Assembly (NCBI GenBank): GCA_030323885.1
Contig: CM059199.1
Span: forward strand, 38,262,590 to 38,326,589
Length of the DNA: 64,000 bases
Reading direction: 5' to 3'
Source of the DNA: Branchipolynoe longqiensis
Taxonomy: Eukaryota > Annelida > Polychaeta > Phyllodocida > Polynoidae
The translations under genes and the position numbers were made by a program. Below the pieces are notes generated by a model. The model made no database searches. It worked only from the letters and a program-made list of their open reading frames with translations, and had not been told where the DNA came from. Every line of letters begins with the position of its first letter. Within the stretch, counting starts at the first letter, position 1. Below are positions 31,591 to 43,134 of this stretch, piece by piece.

Positions 31591-31632
<42 letters not shown>
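31591..31632. repeat. (TA)n microsatellite
   Basis: Pure TA tract. A short SINE-A-like piece (ATCACCATGAGTGCACATTG..GATACCCGTCCT) immediately precedes it at 31549-31590. Confidence 0.9.
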
Positions 31633-32125
31633 TTAACCATAGTGGTTTTCGATCGTCCCTTTTTTATGTAATTAATCTCGTCGGCATCGTCTCTTCGGGC
31701 CACCCGGCTGTGCGGTGGCTGTTACCGACACTCCTCCTCCTTCTCGCCGCTTGTGATAATCCCGGTCAATGCTTCCAAACCTAATTTTAATATCCCCCGG
31801 TGCTGAGGGCCTATATAATACTACCTTATGGGTTCTATTCCCGCAATTTGTCTTGCTACCAATTCACTGCTTTCAACAATGCCAAGGCTAACAGTATACT
31901 CTGCCACCACTGTCAATGTAAACACCCGAGACATCATTTATTGTTCTACTTGTCCATAATTTCTCAGAATTTCCTAACAAGAAAACCAGCTAAAGTCTTC
32001 CCATGTCAGCCAGATGAATATATACTATATCTCAAACTTCCCCATCGTCAAGTTGTTTTTGATCACTACATTTAAAGCCAGAACATCGCCGAAAACATCA
32101 GAGCGCAGACAAAACAGAGACCGGC
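31633..32125. other. Unclassified
   Basis: A 91-codon plus-strand ORF (31800-32075) has no recognisable motif. No repeat match noticed. Confidence 0.45.
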
Positions 32126-32204
32126 ATGGCAGTTCGATTCCCCGTGCACCCAGCTCTGCCAATTTGGATTTCCACCGCTGTGTATAACTTACAGCGTCAT
32201 CAAA
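32126..32204 (+). mobile_element. SINE-B fragment
   Basis: B box CAGTTCGATTCCCCG and body CAGCTCTGCCAATTTGGATT..CAGCGTCATCAAA. It breaks off where the SINE-A at 32205 begins. Confidence 0.85.
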
Positions 32205-32532
32205 GTTGGTTGGGTGTTGGAGTTTTACATCCCAGCAACATCTAAGGTCATATCAGGACGAGTACCGACTAGTGACAATGCGTAATCATGGGGAATTTAT
32301 AGCCCTGGCTGACTGGGAGACCAGGCCACCAGCACCATGACCTGATATCCCACTCAGTCACATTATCCTGATACTGAGCCAACCAGCCCTTGCCCTATCC
32401 TAGTAATGCTGAGCACCTGACTAGGACGACGTGACAAGTATCAATTTGGTAAGTTATTGGTTTGACTCGACCTGGAATTGAACTCCCGATCAGGAAGTCT
32501 GCGCTCTACCGATTCAGCCACCGCGTCCGGTC
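32205..32532 (-). mobile_element. SINE-A1, full length
   Basis: Head CCGGACGCGGTGGCTGAATC at 32513-32532. It is inserted directly after a SINE-B body. Confidence 0.9.
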
Positions 32533-32664
32533 CAGTAAATATCATCCTCTGTTGTGGTTGGAACAAAGGCGAGAGTTCTGTGGTGTGATTCGAAAGAGGC
32601 ATTTATTATTATGTGTTTTTGTTTGTTTTTTGTTTTCTGTTTAAAAAATATATATATGTAAAAT

Positions 32665-32950
32665 AAGAGGTGGAGCCACTGGTTCCTGCATCCCGTGTTT
32701 ATCTATTTCTATGAAAAGTTGATGAAATGGGAGAGAATGCCAAATAAAACCCACCTAAGATGGCAGCCAGTGAATGCTCTCAATTCAACTTTCAAAGTCA
32801 ATTAAGGTACATGATTTCATAAATTATTCACCCCAAAAGTAGCAAGCTATGATAGATAACTAGTTTAGCAATATATTTGGTATATTAGATTGTAAAATTG
32901 TGTTTATTACCATAACCCAGCCATCCAACAATTTTTCTAATTGGTTGATT
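32665..32950. mobile_element. Relict of the 9-bp-TSD Mutator-like MITE
   Basis: The interior is collinear with 2400-2690: GGAGCCACTGGTTCC, AGTTGATGAAATGGG, CTAAGATGGCAGCC, CAAAAGTAGC and TTAGATTGTAAAATT. The terminal inverted repeats cannot be recognised, so it is older or end-deleted. Confidence 0.65.
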
Positions 32951-33188
32951 AGCAAGCAGTCCTGTCACAGAAACAATGTGGCAAGAATAACTAGCTAGTT
33001 CTGGAGCACCAATTCTGAAGACGATTGAGACATAGCTTTGTTTCTAAAAGGATTAGTTCAGCAATTTGCCGGCAAGCATCAACAACGCACTTTGTGCAGG
33101 GACCCCGCTGGATGGGCTACTACACCACCTAGCGTGCATGCGGGGAACTGGAACCCGACTAGCATAGCTATGTATGTACATTGGCAGT

Positions 33189-33479
33189 CTGTCCCAAAGA
33201 CAAGTGAAGATTTCAGGCGCAAAACCCCGTAAACACCAATCCAACAATTTAAAGAAAATAAAATATTTGTACATGACGGTGATTTTAATTCTCACTAATT
33301 CCATGTTGCTTGTGATGAAAGAGTTATGGAGTAATGAACGAAAAAACAGGACTGTAAAAAATTAACCCGGTCGGTACCCATTCTGATATGACTTTAGACG
33401 TTCCCATAATGTACAACTCCAATGTTTATCTAAATTTTTGGATTGGCCCTGATAGAGTTCTATGTCTGAACTCCTCAAC
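33189..33479. mobile_element. Inverted-repeat element (TGAAGAGTTCAGGCGC family), decayed
   Basis: Left arm GTGAAGATTTCAGGCGCAAA and right arm ATTTTTGGATTGGCC..TCTGAACTCCTCA. The interior AAATATTTGTACATG..CTAATTCCATGTT corresponds to 11870-11920. Confidence 0.65.
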
Positions 33480-33736
33480 AACACTACTCAAGTCATCACC
33501 AGCAGGCCAGACTCCAGGATACTGGTCAAGACAGACATAGGCTGGGCTTGTGCCTGGCCTGGAATGCACCCGAGCTGATACTGACCAAATAGTGTTGCGA
33601 CTGGTAGGTACCAACATGCTAGAGCCATTGGATCAGGGACTTACAAAAAAAGTGCTGGTGTGGCTCGTTGTTGGGCGTTCTGGGTGTGAGGAAATATTGA
33701 GTGTGTGTGTGTGGGTTGTAATTAACATTGGGCTTT

Positions 33737-34072
33737 GGTTGGTTGGTTGTTGTGGATTTACACCCTAGCACCATCTAAGGTCATATCAGGACGGGTACCC
33801 ACTTGTGACAGTGCACACTCATTGCAACTTTATATTCATAGTGCCCCCCCTCCAGTGGGGAACCAGGCCACCAGCACCAATATCCCACTTAGTCACATTA
33901 TCCTGACACTGAGCTAACCACTCCTTGCCCTATCCTAGTAATGCCGAGTGCCAAGGAAGAAAGTGACAAGTATCAATTTTGTAAGTCATTGGTTTGACTC
34001 GACCGGGAATTGACCTCCCGATCTCCCACATGGGAGGCTTAGGCTCTACCGATTCGGCCACCTCGCCTGGTA
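33737..34072 (-). mobile_element. SINE-A1, full length
   Basis: Head CCAGGCGAGGTGGCCGAATC at 34053-34072, B box GTCAATTCCCGGTCGAG. A few bases are deleted in the CCAGCACC..AATATCCC part. Confidence 0.9.
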
Positions 34073-34417
34073 GATAGATTATAATGAGCAAGATATAATA
34101 TATCGCTATAATACATTTTTTTTTAATGGCAGAAAGTGAAAACCGTTGATTGGCGCAGCTTTAACTGATGGTGGATGGACAGAATAGCTGCGCCCCTCGT
34201 CTGGGCGTGACCCTTGTGTACCCGTAGGGACGCTGTACTCAGAGCACGACCTCTCTCCCCCCCCCCCCCCTCCTCCTGGGTTCTCCATCACTCGGAGAGT
34301 TGACCCTGGAACCAAAACACTCTGGAGGAGTGGTGAGGTGGCAGCCTTTGGTGAAATAGGAGGTGGGTGCGGGGGGGGGGTGGTGATGGAGGTGGATTGG
34401 GGGTGAGGTGTGGAGTT
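34073..34417. other. Unclassified; C-run and G-run tracts
   Basis: C homopolymer at 34257-34270 and G run at 34371-34380. No gene. Confidence 0.5.
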
Positions 34418-34730
34418 GGTTTGTTTGGGTTTTACACCCTAGCAACATCTTTGGTCATATCAGGACGGGTACTGACTTGTGATTAGTGCACACTCATGGT
34501 GACTGCATAGTGCCATCCAACTGAGAGACCAGGCCACTGGCACCATGACCCAATACCCGATGAGCTCACATTATCCTGAGACTGAACTAACCAGTCATTG
34601 CTATAATAATGCCGAACACCAGGTTAGGAAATGACAAGTATCAATTTTGCAAGTCATTGGTTTGACTCGGCTGGGATTCGAACTCCCAGCCTTCCACATG
34701 GGAAGCCTGCGCTTTACCGATTGGGCGTAG
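34418..34730 (-). mobile_element. SINE-A1
   Basis: Complete 3' end and body. The head ends at GCCCAATCGGTAAAGC (34711-34728) without the outer ~12 bp. Confidence 0.87.
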
Positions 34731-34737
34731 TTGGAGA

Positions 34738-34805
34738 TGGGGTGTAGGTGGTTGTGGGGGTGGTTGTGGGGGTGGTTGTGGGGGTGGTTGTGGGGGTGGC
34801 TATGT
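34738..34805. repeat. 12-bp minisatellite
   Basis: GGGGGTGGTTGT repeated about five times. Strongly G-rich on the plus strand. Confidence 0.9.
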
Positions 34806-34875
34806 GGATGATTGTAGGGGCTACGATGGGAGAGTTCCTTTATGTAGGAGTCCCCACGCCAACCCAGTCACTTGC

Positions 34876-35243
34876 TTAAAGCTGCATGGTCCGATGAAAT
34901 ATCAAATTTTCAAAACCAAACCAATTATCTAGATTTGATTTTACATATCTAACTTAGATACTGATGCACTTATTAAGCATTTCTTTCTGCGTAGAAAGCA
35001 ATACTGAGTCAATTTAACAGGACCTGTTACTGCAGAAGTCTATGGTGTCAAGAGTTTTGGCAAGCTTGCCAAAACTAATTTTCCATGTTTGCATTCTAAA
35101 TATCTCAAAAGTTTACCATTTAAAATGCAGGATTGAAATTAAAATTAGATACTAGTGATCAAAAGTAGATACTAGTGATCGAAATAATATATTTATCTCA
35201 GAAAAATACAGAAATTCAAAATCATCGGACTGTGCAACTTTAA
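34876..35243 (-). mobile_element. TTAA-MITE, full copy
   Basis: TTAAAGCTGCATGGTCCGAT to ATCGGACTGTGCAACTTTAA. It has a short local duplication (AGATACTAGTGATC twice, 35148-35181). Confidence 0.9.
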
Positions 35244-35248
35244 TGATA

Positions 35249-35475
35249 GACCGGACACGGTGGTCGAAGCGGTAGAGCACAGGCTTCGCATGGTTGGGAG
35301 TTGGAATCCAAGTCGAGTCAAACCAATGACTTACCAAATTTATTCTTGTCGCTACCTAGCTTGGCGCTCGGCATTATTAGGATGGGGCAAGGACTGGTGA
35401 GCTCAGAGTCAGGATAAGGTAACTAAGTGAGATATCACGTCATGGTGCGGGCATCCTGGTATCCCAGTAGTACAA
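35249..35475 (+). mobile_element. SINE-A1, 3'-truncated
   Basis: Head CCGGACACGGTGGTCGAAGC, body to CATCCTGGTATCCCAGTAG, then lost. It begins six bases after the TTAA-MITE. Confidence 0.87.
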
Positions 35476-35479
35476 CCTA

Positions 35480-36530
35480 CTCTGCAGAAAATGCATCATA
35501 GATGATTTCTATTACCAGCCTGCCCTCTGATGGCAGTGGCAATAACTAATATTGTCACAAGCAGTTGGTTCATTCTTTAAAACTGGGCACAAAAGTGTGA
35601 TATGGAAACCAAAAGTGAAAACCTTCCAAATAATAGCAAAAAAACATTCAAATAATAGCCTAATCCAATGTCCTATGAAGGTTTGCGTGTTGTGCATATG
35701 TCAGAGTTGAAAAAAATTAATTTGACTTTTTGAATTAGATCTTATACAAATTGAGCAATATATTAATATCACTCATGTAACATGAAAATCAAAGAGACAT
35801 CCAGAACCTCATTTTAACATATACAACATAGTCGAACAAGATTTTATTGATTACTGTTAAGCAGACAAGATTATGAATTACAAGAAAAAAGTTGAAAAAT
35901 AAGTTGAAAAAAAGTTTGGCTACATGCATAGTGTAAATGTGTAAATTTTCACTTTTTCACATTAGCACAAAATCATATAAGTAAACTCTCAATTTCTTTC
36001 TTGGGATACCTTCAATAAATTGCTAACATACTTAATACACAGCGGATACATTAATTATTTGACTTGCAATCAATGAACGAAAGAGCAAATTATCAGCATT
36101 GTAATGTGGAAACCAAATATGTGCTGCTCAGTTTTAAAGAATGACCCAGTTCCGTGTGAAACCTGCTCGGCAGAAAAGATCTCATAGAGGATTTCTATTA
36201 CAAACCTTCCCTCTGATGCCAGTGGCAAGGACTAATGTTATCAGCACCGGTTCAATGTGCAGCTTTATTTGTGGCAAAGGTCCCATAGAGGATTTACACC
36301 ACCAACCTGCCCTCTCAAGGCAGTGGCAAAACCTCATGTTGGTAACAGCTCATTGCGCAGCCTTCTTTGTGGAAAAGATCTCATAGACGATTTCCACCAC
36401 CACCGAGCCCTATGGTGGTATTGACAAACATTATTATTAGAAGTAGTTCAGTGCAATCTGCTTTGCAGAAAATGTCTGATAACAATTATTCACCATCAAC
36501 CTGCCCTCTCATGGCAGTGGTAAGAACTAA
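35480..36530. repeat. ~98-bp tandem repeat, interrupted by a MITE
   Basis: One unit at 35480-35576 and about four units at 36147-36530. Landmarks are GCAGAAAA.ATCTCATAGA, CCACCAACCTGCCCTC and GGCAGTGG..AACTAATG (about 36226, 36325, 36425, 36523). Same family as 15140-15505. Confidence 0.8.
35577..36146. mobile_element. MITE with GGTTCATTCTTTAAAACTG ends, 5-bp duplication
   Basis: Left GGTTCATTCTTTAAAACTG and right CAGTTTTAAAGAATGACC, the repeat resuming at TGGAAACCAAA/AATGTGGAAACC. It is flanked by CAGTT on both sides (35572-35576 and 36147-36151). 570 bp, AT-rich, no ORF. It lies within the 98-bp tandem array. Confidence 0.8.
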
Positions 36531-36539
36531 TGTTGTGCG

Positions 36540-36926
36540 TAAAGCCCCAGTCAGACCTCACCGGATTGAGGAAATGGACAGAAACCGGACACGGTGAAAT
36601 ACGGCAATGTACGGTTTATATACGGTACCCATCCGGTATGTCTATCTCCGGTGGTGTCCGGCGGTGTCCGGTACCAATTTTGAACATGCACAAAACTTGT
36701 ACCGGACACCACCGGACTGACGTGTACGTTTGATGTCCGTTTTAAGTCTGTTTTGTCCGTTTTGTATGTTTCATTTCGTTGTCCGTTTAGCGTTCGTTTC
36801 ATCCGGTACATTTCAGTACATTTCGGTACATCTCGGTACATTTTGACAACGCACACCTACGGACTAGACAATTCTTTGCCCGGTGGTGTCCGGTACTCAG
36901 TCCGGTAAGGTCTGACTGGGCCTTAA
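36540..36926. mobile_element. Word-repeat MITE (CCGGTGGTGTCCGG words)
   Basis: Ends TAAAGCCCCAGTCAGACCTC and GTCTGACTGGGCCTTAA. The interior repeats GTGTCCGG, CCGGTAC and CGGTACATTT many times around a palindromic core with GAACATGCACAAAACTTG. 387 bp. Its 101-codon minus-strand ORF (MYRDVPKCTEMYRM..) is a by-product of the words. Confidence 0.85.
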
Positions 36927-38594
36927 GAGATCGCTACACCTGCGCTGCAGAAAAGATCATCACGTGGGTGGGGAGGGGGGAGGGTACGAAGCGCCACCTA
37001 CCAGTACCACACATCAAGTTCACTACCCTTCGCTCCCCGGTCGCCGCTGTGGCGCCACCGTCGCTCTCTGTGACGGTTAGTCAGTCTTTCAGGGTGAGAT
37101 ACTGATTTAGAATACAGTTTGCGCACAGGGATAAAATAAATTAAATAAATTAAAAAAAACACTCCCCCGTCAACCCAAGAATTGCTCCAGATGTGTCCTT
37201 ACAACGAACAAGTCGAAGTGACTCTAAGCCATCGCAAACCCCCGTCTGATTTGACAACAGAATAGGCATATCCAAACTATATTTCACTGATCAATATCAC
37301 TTGCTATCTGGACTGCACTTCGTCCACGCCTCTCCACTGGCCTTGCTCCGCCTCGATATGTCTGAAAAGAGTTCCAGCAGGGGGAGCCCGCCGGCATTTC
37401 ACTTTCTACTCTTACTCTGTCCGTGTCTATGTCTCGTTGGTTGGTCATCATAGAGCAAATAGACATGGTCCTTTGACTCAGCTCTCCTCATTTCTTTTTC
37501 CTAGAATCTACCCTTTCTATTTCTCCCAGGTATACTTCTCCCCCTGACCAGGGGAGTTGTGTGCTTGGGTGGGGCCCTGTACCTTTACGCTTCTCTCGCC
37601 TTGTTCTCGTTGCTGGAACCACCGCTGCACCCATCTTTACCTGCCCTTCCTCGAAACCCCTGCTGCTGTCTGCTGGATACAAGTGCTCATCTACCGCTGG
37701 ACCAAAGAGATTTGGTGCTGCCCCTACACTTCGCATTACAATATTGTAAAGATGTCCCCAGCTTCTACAACCACCCCTACTGAAAATTAATCTTCAACCA
37801 AAGATTGGGCCGATTTATCGGAGCCTCTCTATAATGTTGCAGTTCTGCAACCGGTAACCTTCGTAAGGATACAAACCACCCGAAAGAAGCAAGAAAGCTG
37901 ATCAATATCATTTGATTCACAACCAACAAAAATGACAGGGCTGTGGTGCAGGTAGAAATAAAGTTATTGGAACAGACACAGGAAAAATTCAAGCAGGGCC
38001 AAGTGACAAATTAATGATATAACAAGTAGACAGGGGTGGGTCGGTGGTAAGTTAAAGCAGGGTGTTAGCCAGCCGAGGTGTGGGAAGGGTCCACAGGGTG
38101 TGTGTGTGTATGTGTGTAGGGGGGTGGTGGGGTGGACACAATTCTGAAAAAGGTGGCGGACATCAGGAATCAATTGGAAAGGTAATACTTTCCCTGACTG
38201 CCTTCAGATTGTCATGTTAGCGAACATGACAGCATTACTGTTTCCAATAGAGCCTGGGGTAGAATGGGAGACAGAGGCAGAGATATCGACACAGATATGT
38301 GAACAGGGAGCTGCAGTGGGTTGGGTTGGGGGATTGATCATAGTAACACAGACCATATCTGCAATTGTTGCAGGCAATCAGTGTTGGGCCATGGGTCCCG
38401 CCCTCCATTCCACAGGCGTTCAGGCCCGGTTTACATCCACGGCCCGGCGCGTGGTGTGTGGAGAGGCCGTCAGGGGGAGGAAAGGGGGTTAGGGGGGAAT
38501 AAAGCACTGCATAGGGACAGCAGGCGGTGATGCTGTAATGGCTGCTAGGTGTGTGTGGGGAGGGGGGGGGGGAAGAGGCGGGGGTGGGAATGGG
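36927..38594. other. Unclassified, no supported gene
   Basis: The GC content is higher than elsewhere. Many overlapping ORFs of 60-127 codons on both strands (37488-37790 and 38214-38618) lack motifs and look random. GGCGCCACC occurs at about 36990 and 37051. It is the longest stretch in the window without an identified repeat, so a UTR or non-coding exon here cannot be excluded. Confidence 0.4.
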
Positions 38595-38826
38595 TGTTGT
38601 TGTTTCATGTCCTGGCAATATCTAAGGTCATATCAGGACGGATACGGAGTTGTGACTGTGCGCACTCGTGGCGAGTTTATAGTGCTGACCCACTGGGAGA
38701 CCAGGCTGCCAGCACCATGACCTGATATCCCACTCAGTCACATTATGCTGGAAACCAGTCCTTGCCCTATCTCAATAATGCCTAGCCACTGACCAGGAGA
38801 CAACAAGCATCAATTTTTAAGCCATC
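38595..38826 (-). mobile_element. SINE-A, head missing
   Basis: 3' end and body, ending at CATCAATTTTTAAGCCATCG. The minisatellite starts within 15 bp of the break. Confidence 0.87.
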
Positions 38827-38838
38827 GGGGAGAACTGA

Positions 38839-41800
38839 TAGTGGGTGTGTGTGTAAGTTGGGAGGTGAGTAGTGATGGTGGGTGTAAGGTGTGGGTGAGT
38901 AGTGATGGTGTGTGTGAGGTGTGGGTGAGTAGTGATGGTGTGTGTAAGGTGTGGGTGAGTAGTGATGGTGTGTGAGGTGTGGGTGAGTAGTGATGGTGTG
39001 TGTAAGGTGTGGGTGAGTAGTGATTGTGGTGTGTAATGTGTAAGTGAGTAGTGATGGTGTGTGTGAGGTGTGGGTGAGTAGTGATGGTGTGTGTAAGGTG
39101 TGGGTGAGTAGTGATTGTGGTGTGTAAGGTGTAAGTGAGTAGTGATGGTGTGTGAGGTGTGGGTGAGTAGTGGTGGTGTGTGTAAGGTGTGGGTGAGTAG
39201 TGATGGTGTGTGAGGTGTGGGTGAGTAGTGATTGTGGTGTGTAAGGTGTGGGTGAGTAGTGATGGTGTGTGTAAGGTGTGGGTGAGTAGTGATTGTGTGT
39301 GTAAGGTGTGGGTGAGTAGTGATGGTGTGTGTAAGGTGTGGGTGAGTAGTGATGGTGTGTGTAAGGTGTGGGTGAGTAGTGATGGTGTGTGTAAGGTGTG
39401 GGTGAGTAGTGATGGTGTGTGTAAGGTGTGGGTGAGTAGTGATGGTGTGTGTAAGGTGTGGGTGAGTAGTGAGGTGTGTGAGGTGTGGTGAGTAGTGATG
39501 TGTGTGTAAGGTGTGGGTGAGAGTGATGGTGTGTGTAAGGGTGTGGGTGAGGAGTGATGGTGTGTGTAAGGTGTGGGTGAGTAGTGACGGTGTGTGTAAG
39601 GTGTGGGTGAGTAGTGATGGTGTGTAAGGTGTGGGTGAGGAGTGATTGTGTGTGTAAGGTGTGGGTGAGGAGTGATGGTGTGTGTAAGGTGTGGGTGAGT
39701 AGTGATGGTGTGTGTAAAGTGTGGGTGAGTAGTGACGGTGTGTGTAAGGTGTGGGTGAGTAGTGATGGTGTGTGTAAGGTGTGGGTGAGTAGTGATGGTG
39801 TGTAAGGTGTGGGTGAGTAGTGATGGTGTGTGTAAGGTGTGGGTGAGTAGTGATGGTGTGTAAGGTGTGGGTGAGTAGTGATTGTGGTGGGTAAGGTGTC
39901 AGTGAGTAGTGATGGTGTGTGTAAGGTGTGGGTGAGTAGTGATTGTGTGTGTAAGGTGTGGGTGAGTAGTGATGGTGTGTGTAAGGTGTGGGTGAGAAGT
40001 GATGGTGTGAAAAGGTGTGGGTGAGTAGTGATTGTGGTGGCTAAGGTGTGGGTGAGGAGTGATGGTGTGTGTAAGGTGTGGGTGAGTAGTGATGGTGTGT
40101 GTAAGGTGTGGGTGAGGAGTGACGGTGTGTGTAAGGTGTGGGTGAGTAGTGATGGTGTGTGTAGGGTGTGGGTGAGTAGTGATGGTGTGTGTAAGGTGTG
40201 GCTGAGTAGTAATGATGGTGTGTAAGGTGTGGGTGAGTAGTGATGGTGTGTGTAAGGTGTGGGTGAGTAGTGATGGTGTGTGTAAGGTGTGGGTGAGTAG
40301 TGATGGTGTGTGTAAGGTGTGGGTGAGTAGTGACGGTGTGTGTAAGGTGTGGGTGAGTAGTGATGGTGTGTAAGGTGTGGGTGAGTAGTGATCGTGTGTG
40401 TAAGGTCCGGGTGAGGAGTGATGGTGTGTGTAAGGTGTGGGTGAGTAGTGAATGTGTGTGTAAGGTGTGGGTGAGTAGTGATGGTGTGTGTACAGTGTGG
40501 ATGAGTAGTGATGGTGTGTGTAAGGTGTGGGTGAGGAGTGATGGTGTGTGTAAGGTGTGGGTGAGTAGTGATGGTGTGTGTAAGGTGTGGGTGAGGAGTG
40601 ATGGTGTGTGTAAGGTGTGGGTGAGTAATGATGGTGTGTGTAAGGTGTGGGTGAGGAGTGATGGTGTGTGTAAGGTGTGGGTGAATAGTGATTGTGTGTG
40701 TAAGGTGTGGGTGAGGAGTGATGGTGTGTGTAAGGTGTGGGTGAGTAGTGATGGTGTGTAAGGTGTAGGTGAGTAGTGACGGTCTGTGTAGGGTGTGGGT
40801 AAGTAGTGATGGTGTGTGTAAGGTGTGGGTGAGTAGTGATGTTGTGTGTAAGGTGTGGGTGAGTAGTGACGGTGTGTGTAAGGTGTGGGTGAGTAGTGAT
40901 GGTGTGTAAGGTGTGGGTGAGGAGTGATGTTGTGTGTGAGGTGTGGGTGAGTAGTGATGGTGTGTGTAAGGTGTGGGTGAGTAGTGATGGTGTGTGTAAA
41001 GTGTGGGTGAGTAGTGATGGTGTGTGTAAGGTGTGGGTGAGTAGTGATGGTGTGTGTAAGGTGTGGGTGAGTAGTGATGGTGTGTAAGGTGTGGGTGAGT
41101 AGTGATGGTGTGTGTAAGGTGTGGGTGAGTAGTGATGGTGTGAAAGGTGTGGGTGAGTAGTGATTGTGGTGGGTAAGGTGTCAGTGAGTAGTGATGGTGT
41201 GTGTAAGGTGTGGGTGAGTAGTGATGTGTGTGTAAGGTGTGGGTGAGTAGTGATGGTGTGTGTAAGGTGTGGGTGAGAAGTGATGGTGTGAAAAGGTGTG
41301 GGTGAGTAGTGATTGTGGTGGCTAAGGTGTGGGTGAGGAGTGATGGTGTGTGTAAGGTGTGGGTGAGTAGTGATGGTGTGTGTAAGGTGTGGGTGAGGAG
41401 TGACGGTGTGTGTAAGGTGTGGGTGAGTAGTGATGGTGTGTGTAAGGTGTGGGTGAGTAGTGATGGTGTGTGTAAGGTGTGGCTGAGTAGTAATGATGGT
41501 GTGTAAGGTGTGGGTGAGTAGTGATGGTGTGTGTAAGGTGTGGGTGAGTAGTGATGGTGTGTGTAAGGTGTGGGTGAGTAGTGATGGTGTGTGTAAGGTG
41601 TGGGTGAGTAGTGACGGTGTTTGTAAGGTGTGGGTGAGTAGTGACGGTGTGTAAGGTGTGGGTGAGTAGTGATCGTGTGTGTAAGGTCCGGGTGAGGAGT
41701 GATGGTGTGTGTAAGGTGTGGGTGAGTAGTGAATGGTGTGTAAGGTGTGGGTGAGTAGTGATGGTGTGTGTACAGTGTGGATGAGTAGTGATGGTGTGTG

Positions 41801-42413
41801 TAAGGTGTGGGTGAGGAGTGATGGTGTGTGAAGGTGTGGCTGAGTAGTGATGGTGTGTGTAAGGTGTGGGTGAGGAGTGATGGTGTGTGTAAGGTGTGGG
41901 TGAGTAATGATGGTGTGTGTAGGTGTGGGTGAGGAGTGATGGTGTGTGTAAGGTGTGGGTGAATAGTGATTGTGTGTGTAAGGTGTGGGTGAGGAGTGAT
42001 GGTGTGTGTAAGGTGTGGGTGAGTAGTGATGGTGTCTAAGGTGTGGGTGAGTAGTGACGGTCTGTGTAGGGTGTGGGTAAGTAGTGATGGTGTGTGTAAG
42101 GTGTGGGTGAGTAGTGATGTTGTGTGTAAGGTGTGGGTGAGTAGTGACGGTGTGTGTAAGGTGTGGGTGAGTAGTGATGGTGTGTAAGGTGTGGGTGAGT
42201 AGTGATGGTGTGTGTAAGGTGTGGGTGAGTAGTGATGGTGTGTGTAAGGTGTGGGTGAGTAGTGATGGTGTGTGTAAGGTGTGGGTGAGTAGTGATGGTG
42301 TGTGTATGGTGTGGGTGAGTAGTGACGGTGTGTGTAAGGTGTGGGTGAGTAGTGCCGGTGTGTGTACGGTGTGGGTAAGTAGTTATGGTGTGTGTATTAG
42401 CTAGGGGTGAGAG
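38839..42413 (+). repeat. 30-bp minisatellite array, about 118 units, with ~1.28-kb higher-order repeat
   Basis: The basic unit consists of GTGAGTAGTGATGGT followed by GTGTGTAAGGTGTGG, with variants lacking a GT (28-bp units) and others with GAGGAGTG, GTGACGG or TCCGG. The plus strand is almost free of C. Diagnostic variants recur 1278-1282 bp apart: ATTGTGGTGGGTAAGGTGTC at 39881 and 41163, GCTGAGTAGTAATGATGG at 40201 and 41482, GATCGTGTGTGTAAGGTCC at 40390 and 41671, GGTCTGTGTAGG at 40781 and 42059. The 30-bp unit keeps a reading frame open (VCKVWVSSDG repeated), but there is no start context or conserved flank. Confidence 0.95.
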
Positions 42414-43134
42414 TATGGAATTGGGAAGTGGAGATGAGTGCACGCCGTAGCTAGGTGGGCGGTAGGGGGGTGCGGTGTTCTAATACCAAGATGAAGGTGT
42501 GATTATGCCTCTACTGCGACCACTGGTTGGGGTTGTTTGTGATTGATTCCTAGAGTCACGTGTGGCTTATTTTGACTGGCTTTGTGGCTGTATGTAAAAT
42601 ATACGGATGTTCGGTTTAGAATTATATATTGGCAGAGAGCATTGTTATTCTTGGGCTGCGGAGTGGGGAGAAGGTTAGGTAATCTAAAAAGCAAGGATGC
42701 CTCACTCACATTATGGCATGATATAAACTATGTGAAATTTATGTTCATACATGATGCCTAAGATTAATGAAGAGCTGTGTTATATAAGAAACAGTTCAAG
42801 GTTGATGAAATGTCCCTCTATGTATTAATAAAGAATGCAATTGGAGAGAAAGGACATTCTTGGTATATATAGATATATATATATTTGTAACTGTATTCAA
42901 CTACCTGCCGCCAGGATACCGATGGGCAGCACACCAGCCTGTATATACACCAGGACACCGCCTGCGGCTGGGTGGGGTGGCAGCCACCTCTGCTGGGGGT
43001 TGCTGCCCCCCCAGGCTGTGGGGGGTGCCTGATTGGCTGGCTGTGTGAGGTCCAGTCGCCCCTCCCCTCTAGGCTTCTGACCCACACGAGATGCACAAGA
43101 TTATGCAAATGAAGGACTGACGCTCCCGTCACAC
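42414..43134. other. Unclassified
   Basis: GC-rich around 42950-43060. It could be the 5' part of the LTR-like repeat that follows, but the matching copy at 21930-22285 does not extend this far in recognisable form. Confidence 0.45.

Noticed and set aside
36551..36856. 101-codon minus-strand ORF with MYRDVPKCTEMYRM repeats
   Set aside because: It is inside a word-repeat MITE. The peptide repeat reflects CGGTACATTT-type DNA words.
38839..42413. CRISPR-like array
   Set aside because: Repeats are contiguous with no unique spacers and are imperfect. It is a eukaryotic minisatellite.
39228..42443. Tandem-repeat ORFs (VCKVWVSSDG and the antisense HTHTITTHPHLT)
   Set aside because: They follow from a 30-bp minisatellite unit being divisible by three. 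Frames are broken by 28-bp units, and no start, signal peptide or flanking domain is present.
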